From Micractinium sp. NFX-FRZ (Eukaryota; Chlorophyta; Trebouxiophyceae; Chlorellales; Chlorellaceae): DNA of 64,000 nucleotides. This document shows positions 22,001 through 33,955 of the stretch, in pieces (position 1 is the first letter of the stretch; every line of letters begins with the position of its first letter). The notes beneath the pieces were generated by a model. It did not search any database. It saw only the letters and a program-made list of their open reading frames with translations, and had not been told where the DNA came from. The translations under genes and the position numbers were made by a program. The stretch is taken from positions 1-64,000 of the forward strand of contig JAPTJF010000151.1 in the NCBI GenBank assembly GCA_029339195.1. Reading direction: 5' to 3'.

Positions 22001-22953
22001 TCTCCATCCCTGCCTGCCGCCTGTGCAGGCCTGCCGCCGGCCGCTTCCTCTGCTGCCGCCCACACCAAGCAGTCCTCACTTCTTACACGCCTGCTCTTTC
22101 TGTCCGTTTTTGGCCCCGCCATCGGCACCGCCCCAACCGTTCGCAGCATTGCAGCATTGTTCTGCCAATGACACCAACCAGGCGGCGCCTGCCATTATCT
22201 GTCTTCTGCAACCGGCCCTGCCTTGCCCCCTCCCTGGCGCCGCTGCCTGTGCAGGCCCGCCAGCGCCGGCGGTTTGCTGCCGCCTACACCAAGCGAGAGA
22301 TTGACGCGTCCCACGTGGATGGCTGCTGGGATGCCCTCAGCTTCATGCTGCCGGCGCTGGTGCAGGTGCGGGCCGTCTTACAAGACTCAGCAGAGCCAAC
22401 ATTGCACAAGGCGGGCACCTGCCTTGGTGTGTGTGCATGTGTGCATGTGTGTTTGTGTGTGTGTTTGCGTGCTTCGTGCGCGCGTCCCGTTTGTGAAACC
22501 CTGAACTCTGTTCGTGTGCGCGCCTGGGCTGGGGGGCGGCGAGGGGCCAGGGGTCGTGCACCATGCTGGCTGGCAAACGCACACGTGTGGGTGCCAGGCA
22601 GCTGGCGGCCTGGGCTGACAGGCGCTGGTCTGAGTGGTGCTGCCGCTTGCCGCTGCATACTGCACTGCGCCGCAGGTGCTCAGTCTTTGGGTGTACTGCA
22701 GCTGAGGCCCTGGGTGTACTGCCCCACCACCCGCCAGTTGCTCCTCCTCCTACTGCCAGCCGTCAGGCGCGCCCAGCAGCCGGCAGCATGCCGCTCTCAG
22801 ACAGCACGCCACGTCAGCGGCCGCCTGGGCCTGCTTGCCTTTTCCTGTCCAACATGGCGATATCAATGCAGCCATGAGGCAGCTGCCTGCTGTGCTACCT
22901 CCTATGCTGGAAAGGAAGAAGGCTGTGGCAGCCAGGGGGCTTACGCGAGTTGA
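19047..22953 (+). CDS. Unknown multi-pass membrane protein
   Basis: Seven exons with matching phases: 19047-19353, 19948-20027, 20345-20635, 21231-21317, 21710-21874, 22255-22365 and 22702-22953; about 430 residues. The N-terminal 130 residues are polar, with TPEQETEVALLRLW and a Pro/Arg-rich stretch, and are probably cytosolic. From exon 3 there are several hydrophobic segments: LCLWLTCTARIAGSA, LAQLGAMLLAWPAY, DVAGFAIVCLLCC, APFIVRFAAGTILLAVQ, ALAVLLLAAAYCLPLC and LSFMLPALVQ. About six transmembrane helices are likely. A basic motif RQRRRFAAAYTKREID precedes the last ones. I do not recognise the family. The last exon is uncertain: an acceptor at 22675 would instead give a nine-residue ending (VLSLWVYCS) before a stop. 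Confidence 0.6.
22428..22475 (+). repeat. TG microsatellite
   Basis: An imperfect TG/GCATGTG array lies in the last intron of the membrane-protein gene. Confidence 0.8.
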
Positions 22954-25889
22954 GGAAGCCAGCAGGCAGCTGAGGAGGCCAGTGGCACGTGCCAGCAACC
23001 TCGGCTGCCCGTCCAACCCAAAGACCCGCCCGTCCCACCGGGCATGCCCAGTGCACCCACCTGCCAGGCAGCAGGCAGCCCATGCAAGCGTAGCCGCCAC
23101 CACGGGCGCCCCAACGTTGAACCCACATCAGGGCGCGTGACAGTCTGTACCGCCTAGAATACACCGGCGCCCTCTCCACCGCTGCGTCCCTCCCTGCTGC
23201 ATTTCCGACCCACTCCAAACACACACACGCACACACACACACACACACACCCAACAGCACACCTTGCACTCCCCACAGCTGCGCCCCACCCACCCCCAAC
23301 CCCAGCGGCACACATGTCCAACAAAAGCGTGCGCACCCCGACCCACTTCCCACCCCCACTCCTTGCCTTCCTGTGAACGGAATGGGTGGGCCTAATGCTG
23401 CCCTTCCATTTGCCACTTGCCTGCGGCTGCATCCTGGGCACGTCTCCCACGCGCATGCGCAGCACACACTTCCGCCCTGCCCTGACCGTGCCCTTCCCAA
23501 TCCTCTTCCATCCTTACCACAACTTGGGCACGTGTCCCATGCGCATGCGCAGCACACGTCCCCGCCCTGCTCTGGACCCTGCCATTTCCAATACTCTTTC
23601 CTTCCCCACAAGCCACCTCGTCAACCTCCTGCCCACGCTCGGTCCACGCCAGCGCGGCCCCGCCTCACCCATCACCCCCGCAAATCCCCAGAAAATGATC
23701 CCAAAAACGAAATCCCAAAAACCCAAAAACGAAATCCCAAATCGAGGCGATGCCCCGCCCAGGTTGAGGCAATGCCCCTAAATCTGCAACCTTGCCCACC
23801 ACCACCACACGCGCGCCAGCACCTGCCCACCGACCAAACCCGATGCCCCGCAGACCACAAAATCTGGAGGAGCAACATGTTGTTGTGTCTGCCCCCTCTA
23901 CCTAAGCCACCCCGTCGAGTCCCGCCTGCAGCGGCCGCCCGGCCTATGCCAGGTCGGCCCCACCTCACCCATCACCCTGCCCTCCTCACCCATCGCACTG
24001 CTCTGCACACCATCAATCTGAAGGAGCGACCTTTCCTTGTTTCTGCTCCCTCCACCCAAAGTCGCGCCCGTGGCAGCCTCCCCCCACCCATGCCACGTCC
24101 GCCCTGCCTCGCCCATCACCCATCACCCCCTCCCCCCATCAACCCAATGCACTGAGCACTACTGTTTGCGCTACAGTTTGTACTGTTGCATTTCGTGCGT
24201 GCTTCGTTCGTCGCGGTCAGATGCATGCATCTGACTGCGCAGTCATTGCAATGCAATGCATGCACGGCTGCACGTTCCACCGGCCCCTCCCTCCACCCCA
24301 CACGTTGTGTGCTTGTGCAACCACTGGTGCCCGAGCCCATCCTGTCTCACTCTTGCCTGCCCACCGCATCTTCCGCCTAAGTGCCCTGGCAGGCGACACC
24401 TTCCCCTGCCCCCACAGTGTCCAGAAGAACCCCGCCCTTCCGTTGCTGCCTGCCTGCATCAGCGGTGCATCAGCTGTGTTGCCCCTCTGCCTCATGGTAT
24501 CTTTCCTGTTGGCTTCCTCAACCCCACGCCCTCGGGCTGTAATCCTCATCTTCCCCTCTGCCTCGCCTTGCGCGTGTCCGGCTGATTGCCCCCGCTCACG
24601 CCGTGCACCCGCCCTGCTCCTCCCTGCGCTGCGTGTGGTCTGAAGCGTTACGTGATGTCGGCACGGTTCTGTGACAGGAGGCATGCAGGACAGCTGGGCA
24701 CGATTACTGGGCACCCGGCGCGAGGGAAGGAGGAAGGGGAAACAGGGGAAGGGGCTGCGCGCGCCGGCGACACTGCTGCCTGCCCGGCCATATTGGGGGT
24801 GGGAAGGTGGGGGGGGGTGGGGGGTTGGAGGATTATTGGAAGCTCAGGAGGGAACAGTTGGAGGAGGAGGGAGGAGGGGCATTGCGGGTAGGGGACGCAT
24901 GGATCGGCAGAAGAGAAGGGGTACGGTAGGCGAACGAAAGCAAGGGGAGGGGTGGCATGGGTGTGGGGGCTATCCGTGCGTGGACGGGCAACGGGGGAAG
25001 AGGTGAACCGAAGGGAGTGGAAGAGAGGCGGAAGGGTGTATGTGCTTATCCGGAAGGTACTTTGGTAAAGCAAATGTGTGCATGCTGCGGCTTGTGAGTG
25101 CGAGGCGCACGGGAGAAAACGCGGGGTGACGGGCAACAAAGGGGGCTTGTCTCTTTGAATGGGAGGGGAAGAAGGGGAAGGGTCTAACCGGCGCCATGCA
25201 CGTTGGCAGCGTTCAAGCAGGGCAGCCGTCCAGTGCAGTGGGCAGCTGGCGGTGCAAGCGCGGGATGCGCACGCACAACAAGCGGTAGACGGGCCTGGGG
25301 GGCGGCGGCGGTGCATGGGTGAAGACATTTAGCAGATGAGGGAGGAATGTCAGTCAGCCGAGGATGGCCAGGGAGGCCTGCAAACGAAGGAAATGGACAG
25401 AAGAGGGAGGGGGGCTACGCTGCGGCTGGGCATGGAGGGGTGCAAAGCGGGGTGGTATGGGAAGGGTGTGGCGAGATGAGGTACGGTACTAAGGTGGTCG
25501 AGTATGGGCATCACAGCAGTACCGAGCCTGCCGCGGTTCTCATCGAGCGGCGGGCGGGGGGCGGTCAGGCAGTGCCGGGTGGTCAGGTTGGCGTCAGCCG
25601 CATCAGGGCCCGCAGGGATCGACCCCGGGGCGGTGGACGCCCAGAAGCGTACAAGGGACTGGAGTGTGCAAGCATGCATGCTAAAGGGGACTCCTGAAGG
25701 CAGGGGCACGGCAGAAAACAAAAAAAAACTGCTTGAAGTGGGGGGATATGGTTGACACTGGTGCTGCTGTGGGCTGGGCTGGGCTGGCCAGGCTGCGGGA
25801 GGCGGCCGGGCACCGTGGGCAGCACAGCGTGCAGCGCCGCCGGCCTCGGCATCAAACGGGGACCAGCTGCACCCTGGCTGTACGCACTC
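22954..25889. other. 2.9 kb convergent spacer, no gene recognised
   Basis: This lies between the 3' ends of a + and a - gene. It holds a CA microsatellite (about 23217-23251) and two related units of about 120 bp around 23425-23560, both containing CACGCGCATGCGCAGCACAC or close variants. There is also an AAAACGAAATCCCAAA repeat at 23704-23740 and recurring CCTCACCCATCAC words to about 24120. Open frames here lack conserved motifs and splice-compatible partners. Confidence 0.5.
23217..23251 (+). repeat. CA microsatellite
   Basis: A run of CA dinucleotides with one CG interruption, about 35 bases, in the convergent spacer. Confidence 0.9.
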
Positions 25890-28800
25890 CTACTGTGAAG
25901 CGCCCCCGAAGCCGGCACCCGCGCGCTGCAGCAGGCGGGCGAGCAGCTCGTTGCTGGTGGGCACGCCGCCGCTGCCCTCTGGCTGGCCTGCCCCGTTGGC
26001 GGCCGCCGCCGCCGCAGCTGCCGCCATGTGCTGCTGCTGCTGCTGCTGCTGCATCAAGCTAGCCATCAGCTGGGCATGCAGCGCATTGCTGGCAATGGCT
26101 GCGGTGTCCAGAGAAGACGGAGGGGCAGCCAGGGGCGGCCGCTGCTGCGCCAGCGCGGCGGCAGCGGCAGCCGACGCCATGGCTTCTGCCAAGGGGTTTG
26201 CAGCCACGGCACTGGGCGCCCCAGCCGCCGCAGCCTGCTGCTGCATCAGCTGCTCCCGCAGCCGGGCCAGCAGCGGGTTCTGCTGCATCAGCTGGGGGAG
26301 CATGGCCTGCAGAAGGTCCTGGTGCGTCTGTGCCTGCTGCTGTGCCTGCTGGGCAGCGGCTGCTGCCACGCCAGCGTGCCGCTGCATGGCAGCTAGCGCT
26401 GCGTCCTCGGGTGTCGGCTGCGCCTCCGCCTCCGCCGCCGCTGCATCATCAGGCTCGGGCTCCGCTGCTGCCGCAGCCTCTGTGGCCTCCTCTGCCGCCG
26501 GCGACGGCGGCTGGCCTGCTACCACTGCCTCGGCTGCCGCGCGCTCCACATCAGCAGCCTCAGTTCCGTCTGCACCCGCCGCCTCTTGCTGTTGCTGCGG
26601 CTGCTGCTGCGCCTGCTGTTGCTCAGCCTCAAGCTTGCCGCCACCCTCTTGTGCAGCTGGCTCACCATCAGCCTCTTGCTTGACGGAAGCTGCTGCCACG
26701 TCAGCAGCCGCCGCCGCCTGCCCAGCCTCAGGCTGAGCCGAAGCCATGGCCGGCGATGGCGGTTGCGAGGCTTCTGTGGGTGGCGCCGCCTGCTCCTGCG
26801 CAGCCTCCACATCTGCTGCTGCAACGGCTGCATCAGGCGCTGGGGCTGCTGGGCCGTCAGGCTGCGTGTGCTGGAACTCCTGGAACTGCTGCCGCAGGCG
26901 CGCGAGCAGAGGGTCTTGCAGCAAGCGGTCCAGCCCGGGCTCGGGTCCGGCGGCGGGCGCTGCGCCCGGCGGCCCGCCTGCCTGCTGCGCCTGCTGCGCG
27001 CGCTGGAGCAGGGACGACAGCATGTCCTTGGCTGCCACAGCCATTTGGTTGGACGAAGCTGCCTGTTGCTGTGCGGCGGCCACTGCGGCTGCCTGCTGAT
27101 GCGCCAAGTGCTGCTGCACTGCCTGCTGCTGCGCCACGTGCTGCTGCACTGCCTGCTGCTGCGCCAGCGCGGCGGCCGCGGCGGCCGCCGCCTCTGGTGG
27201 CAGCGCACGAAGCGCGGCTACCAGGGCTGGGTCGATGCCAGGGGCGGGGGCCGCTGCCGCACCCAGCTGCGACATGCTTGCTGCCTGGGCCACAGCTGCC
27301 TGCTGGTTCTGGCGCTGCAGCATCGCAGCCAGCAGGTCGGCAAACACATTGCCAGTGGGGGCTGCTGCAGGCGGCGCTGTGTAGCCGTGCGCAGGGGGCG
27401 GGACGGCGTAGGGTGCGGGCGGCTGTGGGGCCCAGGGCGGGGGTGCCCCTCCGCCTCCCTGCTGCTGCAGCAGCATGCGAAGCAGCTGCACGTGTGGCTC
27501 TGAACCGCCGCCAGCATAGGCGGGCCGCTGCTGCTGCCAGAGGGCAGCTGTGGGGATGGCAGGCTCGACACCTTGTGCGCTGCAGGGCAGCAAGAGGGAT
27601 GGTGGGTGGGTTGAGGGACAGGCAAGAGGGCTGGGGAAAGAGCAACAAACAGCGGCAGCAGGCGGCACAGCAGCAAAATAACATGCCAGCAAGCCAGGGT
27701 GCCAGGCGGCAGGCAGGAGAGCAGCAGGCAGGCAAGCAGCAGGGAGGGACAGCAGGCAGGCCATCACACACCAGGCAAACACGCAGCAGGCAATCACGCA
27801 GCAGGCAGCCACTCACCCAGGTGCCTGCGCTCCACCCCAGCTGGGCTGCTCTCCATACCCCCCATCGTCCTCGGCAGCACCGCCGCCGCGGCCTCTGGCC
27901 GCAGAGCCGCTGCGCCCGCGCCCGCGCCCGCCACGCCCGCGGCCTCGCCCGCCGCGCCCGCCGCCGTAGCTGCCACGCCCGCCCTGGGTGCTGTACCCGG
28001 GGGCAGTGTCAATCTCCATTGGGGCGTCATGCAGCACAGCCTTGGCAGCCGCGGCCACGGCGTTGACCGCAGCCGAGCGCTGGGTGCGCGGCCGAGCCTG
28101 CAGGCAGGCAGGGCAGCAGGCGTGTGGGCAGGCAGGCAGGGCAGCAGGCGGGTGGGCAGGCAGGCAGGCGGGGCACGTCAGCACCAGTGCCAAGCTCGGC
28201 AGAGGCAGACCAGCGACAACTTGTAACAGGTGGGCAGCGTTAGACAGGTCCCACCGTTGCTGGGCAGCCAACAGTACAAGGCGGTGTGCTGGAGGAAGGG
28301 ACTGATACACACAGCCAAGTGGGGTGTGACTTACCGTGCCATTGGCCTCCACTTTGGCGCGCTTGGCGGGGGCGCCGACGGGGCGCGCCTGCCGCCCCTC
28401 GCTGTCGCCGCTCTCGCTCTCATAGCTGCCACAGGGCCGGAGGGGGTGGGGGTGGGGGGAGGGGGCCAGCTGTAAGCAGGCCAGCTGTAAGCAGGCCAGC
28501 TGTAAGCAGGCCAGCTGTAAGCAGGCCAGCTGTAAGCAGCAGCAATACAGCTTCCAAAGCACCGTGGCGTGCAGCGGGCAGAGCGGGCGGTGGCCACAGC
28601 AGGCCGGTGCACGGCTGCACCCCAATGCACGCAAGCGCCACTGGACTCACTCGCTGCTGCCGCCGGCATCCGGGCCGCTGTAGCCTGCCCCGCCGCCGCC
28701 CAGCAGAGCCAGCAGAGCATCCGCTGCGTTGTCCGGATCCGCCTGCAGGGAGCACGGGAGGGAGGCGCAGAGCACCAAACAGGGTGGGGGCGGGCTGCAC

Positions 28801-31800
28801 GTTACACAGCAGCAGCAGGGGGCAATTGCTGAATCGTCAGCGGCATTCTCTGAATCGCCCTGCTGCGGAAGTGCCGGAGGGAGGGGCAGAGCAGATGCCA
28901 CTGGCGCAGAGGCGGCGAGTTGGGTGCACGGGGTAGGGCGCGAGCACAGCCAGCGAGCACAGCCAGCCCTCTCCCTTTGCCCGATCTGCCACGACGTGCC
29001 AGCCACCCATCGCGGCACCACGGCAGAGGCGCTCGCTGGCCCCAGCGGTGGTGGCGGTCAACAAGTTGGTGGCGGCCGCAGGGGTGCGCATTGCTGGTGC
29101 CGCATGCAGGGCAGCGCCCACAACACAGGCGGCAGCACCCACCTGCAGGCCGTCAGACGCGCGCACTGGTGCGCTGCTCTTCTTACGCCGCCGCCGCATG
29201 GTGGGGTCGGCATCAGCAGGCGCTGGCTGGGCACCCTGCTGCTGCTGCTGCTGCACCGTCGTGGGGATGGAGGCGGGCAGCGGGCGGGAGGAGGTGCGTT
29301 CGCTGCCGCTGCCGCCGCTGCCGCCACGCGGCCGCGTGTTGACCGCCTCAATCAGTTTCTTCCGCAGCCACAGGTTGTTGTTGGAGGACGAGCGCACGCC
29401 ATAGACCCGCTGGAACATCTCCTGGAGCACGAAAAGGGGAAGACAAGGATGGGAGGGAGCGTGAGGATGGCGCTAGGCGGGCGAAGGACGGCGCCAGGCG
29501 GGCGGCTGGGGGCCAATGGGAGCAGGGCAGCGGGCAGGGTCCCTGCAGGCACACCCCCACTGCGCGGCTGCAGGTGGCAAGCATGGAGGGCAACGCCGCC
29601 GAGCTGCTTGCCATCAGCGCAGAATGGGGCCAAGCTGGTGGGTGGCAGCGAGTGCAACAGGGCAACAGCCACCCAATACCACAAGTTTGGGTGCAACCCA
29701 CTTTAAAAGCCTGCCGCACGAGCCCCCGCACGCAGCAATGTGCCCCGGCCTGCTGGCTGCCGCTGAGAGCATTTTGTAACAACCGCATTTACGACCTTCT
29801 CCAACGAGGAATCAACGCCGCACCTGCAGCTCCCGCTGCGCCATCTTGTTGATGCGGCGCACAGCCTGGCGCACGTTGTCCACGCCAAAGAACCTGCGGG
29901 CACCCAGGGAGAGGGGCGTGCGATGCAACGGCTGCGTCACCAGGCGTGAGAGACAGGAGGAGTGAACAGAATCGACAGAGTGGGGGGGAAGTGCTTAGGA
30001 GCGGATATGCGCTAGGGCAGAGATGCGGGCGGGCGGAGGACAGGACGGGCGGTACAGATGGTACGGTAGTACGCAAGCTGATGTTCAAACGTTGGCATGG
30101 GGTTCATGTTGGGATGGGCGTGCGGGAAGATGGGGAACCGTGCGAGAGCAAGCTTGGGCCACAGGCACCATTCTGTTGGGCTACAGTACTGCGGACAGGA
30201 TGACGTACCGACGGCTGCCCCAGCTGCGCCTTGAGTTTGTACAAGCTGGGCGGCAGCCCCCTGCAGCCCGCCACACTCCTCCGCATGCATACTGATGACC
30301 CATGTGTTTTGACACAGCCACCCCAGGCACTCCCAGCTGTCCATCCACCCACCCTCCACCGCCTGCAAACTGCCTCCCCGCGTGGCGAGCACCCACGTCA
30401 GCACCGCAGCACCAACACGAGCGCCCGCGTCAGCACCCACCTCAGCGCATTCATGCCGCGCGCCTCATCTGGCAGCTCGTGCTTCAACAGGTGGTGCCGC
30501 CGCTCCCCCTCCTGGGCATAAGGCAGGCCGGCTGCAGGGGGCCAGAAGGCGGGGCGGCAGGGCAGAGCAGGGGATCGGCGCTGCGTCGCCGCCTCCCACA
30601 GTGCCTGCCTTTGAATTTGCTGCCCACAGGCAACGCACCCTCAACAGCAGCACTGCAGCACACACGGATGCAGCACGCGGCCAGCAACAGCACAAGCGCG
30701 TCTTCTAACGAGCTGTGGCCCTCAGACGCGTAGGTCATACATGGTCGCCCCGGCAGGCCAGAACCCACAGCCGCACGCACCTAGCACAAACTCCGCATCG
30801 GGGGACGCCTCCTGCACCGGCATGCGGTGCCACTGGGCGCGCGCGCCGCCGGCCAGCGCCTCGCGCGCCACCTGCTGCTGCTGCTGCTGCTGGGCCGTAA
30901 CTGCCTGCTGCTGGAGCAAGCCAAAGACAGCGGCGGCAGCCGCAGCCGCTGTCGAGGGGGGCGGCCCCGACTGCACAGGCTGCGGCTGGTAGTGCTGGTG
31001 GCTGTGGTGGTAGCCGTGCGCCGGCAGCTGCCCACCCAGTGGCTGCTGTGCCGCCCCCGTAACGGTGGGGTGGTACTGCGGCTGCGGCGGGAAGGCAGCC
31101 GCAGCGGGCGGCACTGCTGCTGCAGCGGCTGCACCAGCCGGCGCAGCCGCCGCCTCTCCTTCTGCATGCACTTGCTGCACGCGGATGCCGGGGTTCATTT
31201 CCAGCTGCACCTGACTTGGGTGCTGCGCAGCTGGGTGCTGGGCAGCCGCGGGCGCAGGGGCACCCTGCTGCCACAGCCGGCCACCGATGGCGGCACGCGC
31301 CCAGCCGGCGACGAGCGCGGCGCGACGCGCCGTCTCAGCTGCAGCGGCCGCGCCGTCTGGCGCAGGCCCAGGGGACGCAGCGCTGCTGCCGCCCGCGGCG
31401 CCCAGTGCTGCCTCTGCCTCTGCGGCGGCCGTCGCAGCGTCTGGGCACCCACCGTCCGGCGCACCAGCTGCCGCTGCCGGTGCAAGTGTTTTGCCAGCGG
31501 TGCTGGCCTCCTCCACGGCGGCTGGTTCTATGGCAGCAGCGGTTGCCAAGATGGGTGCTGCAAGTTGCGCCGCAGGGGCGGCGGCGGCTGCCGCAGCGGG
31601 CGGGCCTGAAGGCTCGTTGCTGGAGCAGGCTCGTGCCAGCGTCTCTTCAGGCAGCACCGCCGGCCTGTCGTCGGTCGCCGCAGCTTGCGGGAGCAGCGCC
31701 GCAGCTTGCGGGTGCGGCTCCACTACTGCTTCCGCAACCGGTGCGGCGGCCGTGGGCTTTGGGCTGCCGGCCGCGTAATCCGGGACCCACTCGCTGGCTC

Positions 31801-31855
31801 CCGCCGCCGCGGCGGGGCCTTCGCCAGGGCCTGCTCCCTCTGGACTGCTGGTCAT
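25890..31855 (-). CDS. Large Ala/Gln-rich nuclear-type protein with RGG box
   Basis: Eight exons on the minus strand with matching phases: 31855-30781, 30531-30441, 29893-29824, 29421-29143, 28742-28651, 28425-28335, 28097-27817 and 27579-25890; 1222 residues. Order: Ala/Pro/Gln-rich region (1-358); a conserved-looking core (about 360-440) with RGMNALRFFGVDNVRQAV, KMAQRELQEMFQRVYGVR and SNNNLWLRKKLIEAV; a basic patch RRRRKKSS; acidic SESGDSEG; an RGG/GRG box (about 595-625); then about 560 residues of poly-Gln/Ala with repeated LLxxLLQ helices. A similar 'YG...SSN..WLR.KL.EA' motif occurs in plant and algal nuclear proteins of unknown function, as I recall. RNA binding by the RGG box and a role in transcription or RNA regulation are inference. 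An acceptor-like CAG just upstream (about 31887) leaves open an additional 5' exon. Confidence 0.7.
28466..28540 (+). repeat. Five tandem copies of a 15-mer
   Basis: CCAGCTGTAAGCAGG is repeated five times; the last copy ends in C. It lies within intron 5 of the minus-strand gene. Confidence 0.95.
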
Positions 31856-33955
31856 GCGCGGCTCGTGTGATGACGTCTGCTCACCCTGCAAGGGAGTACC
31901 AGCGCAGCGGCCGCGTGAACCCAAACGCCGGCCCCTCCCAACTCCCTCCACTCAATTGTGCCCCACCCAACGCACCGCGGCCACCCTTCCGGGCACCCGT
32001 TTGCGGTGATAAGCCTGAAACAAGGCAGACGATCGGTGCACAGGCGGAGATACAACAGGTTCAGGCTGCCCATTGGGGGAAGCGAAGAAGGGACGCGGCG
32101 AGCGCCTCTGCAGGGTGCGGCCAGCCCAGCGGGCGCTGCTATCCCCCACACCGCAGCAGGTAGTGCAGGGGGATGGGCGCAGTGGGGAAATAGAGCAGCC
32201 CGAAGGGCGTGTACTTGTGCGGCCGCCCCGGGCCGCAAGCCTAGCCGCACGCACCTGCAACGTGCTTGCCGGTATGTGCCCAACGGTTGGGGGTGCTCCG
32301 GCTCGGGGAGGCCTGCGGTGGGCGCCAGTGGCGATCCTCCCGGCTGGCGCGGCACTGCGGGTGTGAGCGACCGAACGGGAATCCTTGTGCCAAAGGTGCA
32401 AGGTTGCATCACAAGCAACCGAGCGTCCCGGCGGTCTGAGCTCACGAAGCTTTGGGCAGCATGGCGCCTTCCCCATGCATGCTGGTCCTCGCCCACCCCT
32501 TGTGCGACCTATTTCCCCAAAGTTGTAAGCTTGAAATGATGATGCGGAGATGCACACGGGGGACGTGCTGCAGGCGCCACAGCGCCGTGTGTCAGGGTGG
32601 CGGTAATATGGGACAGCGAGCGCCCCATCTGGGCATTCAAGACCGTTGGCGTGCTCTGAAGAGGTGGTCACAACATTTGAGCGCTTCCTTGCTGCTCCGC
32701 CCCTTCCGGAGGCTTGGGTGGCCCCGCTCCCCCCTAGCTGCCCCCTAGACAGCGCTGAACCCTGGAGGTAAATAAGTAAAGCCTCTGGATCAGGTATGTG
32801 CATCAATCGAGACCGGCTTTGGCGTCCGGCAGGACGCGTTGGAGGGGCGGCTTCAGCCCGGCGGGAACGCGCCACGCGCCCAGCGGCGCCGCACACCCTG
32901 CCTGGCTGCTGCAGCATATCTGCACAGCAATCCCCAAAACTGATTAATGCTAGCTTACCCGCCGTTGCCAAGTTGCCCTGAATCAGACTACCTCATCCAC
33001 AGAACCTACCGGTGTATTTAACCTGCTCGGGATTCATGTTCACGGCCCCGCACTGGCGGCACCGTGCGTCTGTGGCAGCGGCCTGGCTTTGGGGTTTTGT
33101 CTCTGACCCAGGCATTCTCCTGTGATTGAAACTGGGAGGGAATGAAGGGGTGAAGAAGCAGCAGCAGACGAGTTCGCCCTTGGGCGTGGGTTGAAGAAAG
33201 CAGCTCAGGTGTGGACCCTCCGTCAGGGGAGCACAGCCCAGACTCGCTGCTGTGCCGCGGCCCTACCCCTGCCAGCAGAGAGGGCCTTGTCAGCAAGCGC
33301 CCTACAGCATTTACCAGCAGGATGGCCCTCAGCTGCAGCCTTTTTACGCTGCCGCGCAGCGGCATTCGTTGCGTTACACATCGAGGCTACTGGTGGGGTG
33401 CTCAGGCTATGTGCAGGTGAGTGGGAGCTCGGGTGAGGAGCATCTGTTGCGTGGGGGTGCAAACGTGTGTGTGTGTATGGGTGTGTGGGTGGGAGGGTGG
33501 GAATGTGTAAGGCGAACCTTGGTACGAGGTGCATGAGTGGTTACAGTGGGTGAGTGATGCCAGGTAAAGGCGCGGTGCGTTATGGACATGCGGGGGTGGC
33601 GCGGAGGCATTGAGGGTGGGGTGGGGTGGGGCATGGATGCATGTGGGTGGACAGTGCTTGGTGGGAATGCAGGGTGCGGAATGGGCGTGCGTGGGGAGGT
33701 GCGGCATGTGGGGGCCGGCAAGTCTAAAGTGCAGTCTCAAGGAGTGGTTGTGGGCGTCAGCCAGTGATGAAATAATGGGTGGGGCAGGGGGGCCCGCTGC
33801 CGCCGCACGCCCAGCAGGCAGCCACTCAACTGGCCGCCGCGCACGCTGCGCGCCGCAGCATGGCATGCCGAGCGTGCCGGGTCGCAAGGGGGACCGGGGG
33901 GTGCAGGGCGCGCCGCTCAGGCCCCAAGCCTTGCTGTCCCTAGGAGGCGTGCAGC
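31856..33955. other. Upstream region of the RGG-box gene
   Basis: No gene is recognised with confidence. The part near 31.9-32.9 kb is probably 5' UTR and promoter of the minus-strand RGG-box gene. Bases 33463-33700 are GT-rich low complexity. TTACA at 33541-33545 (TGTAA on the minus strand) is a candidate poly(A) signal for the secreted-protein gene that ends at 33956. Confidence 0.4.

Noticed and set aside
24671..25880. Several 80-225 codon frames in the 2.9 kb convergent spacer
   Set aside because: None has conserved motifs, plausible splice chains or coding-like composition compared with the true genes nearby.
28466..28540. Regular 15-bp repeats as a CRISPR-like array
   Set aside because: The units are directly adjacent without spacers and lie inside a nuclear intron. 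This is a plain minisatellite.
31952..32971. 339-codon open frame on the minus strand upstream of the RGG-box gene
   Set aside because: It could hold a 5' exon, but composition and residue order look non-coding, and no donor/acceptor phase clearly joins it to the gene. It is treated as upstream region.
33191..33536. Possible short plus-strand exon reading YSIYQQDGPQLQPFY before a GTGAGT donor
   Set aside because: No start, partner exon or family could be found, and the following sequence is GT-rich low complexity.
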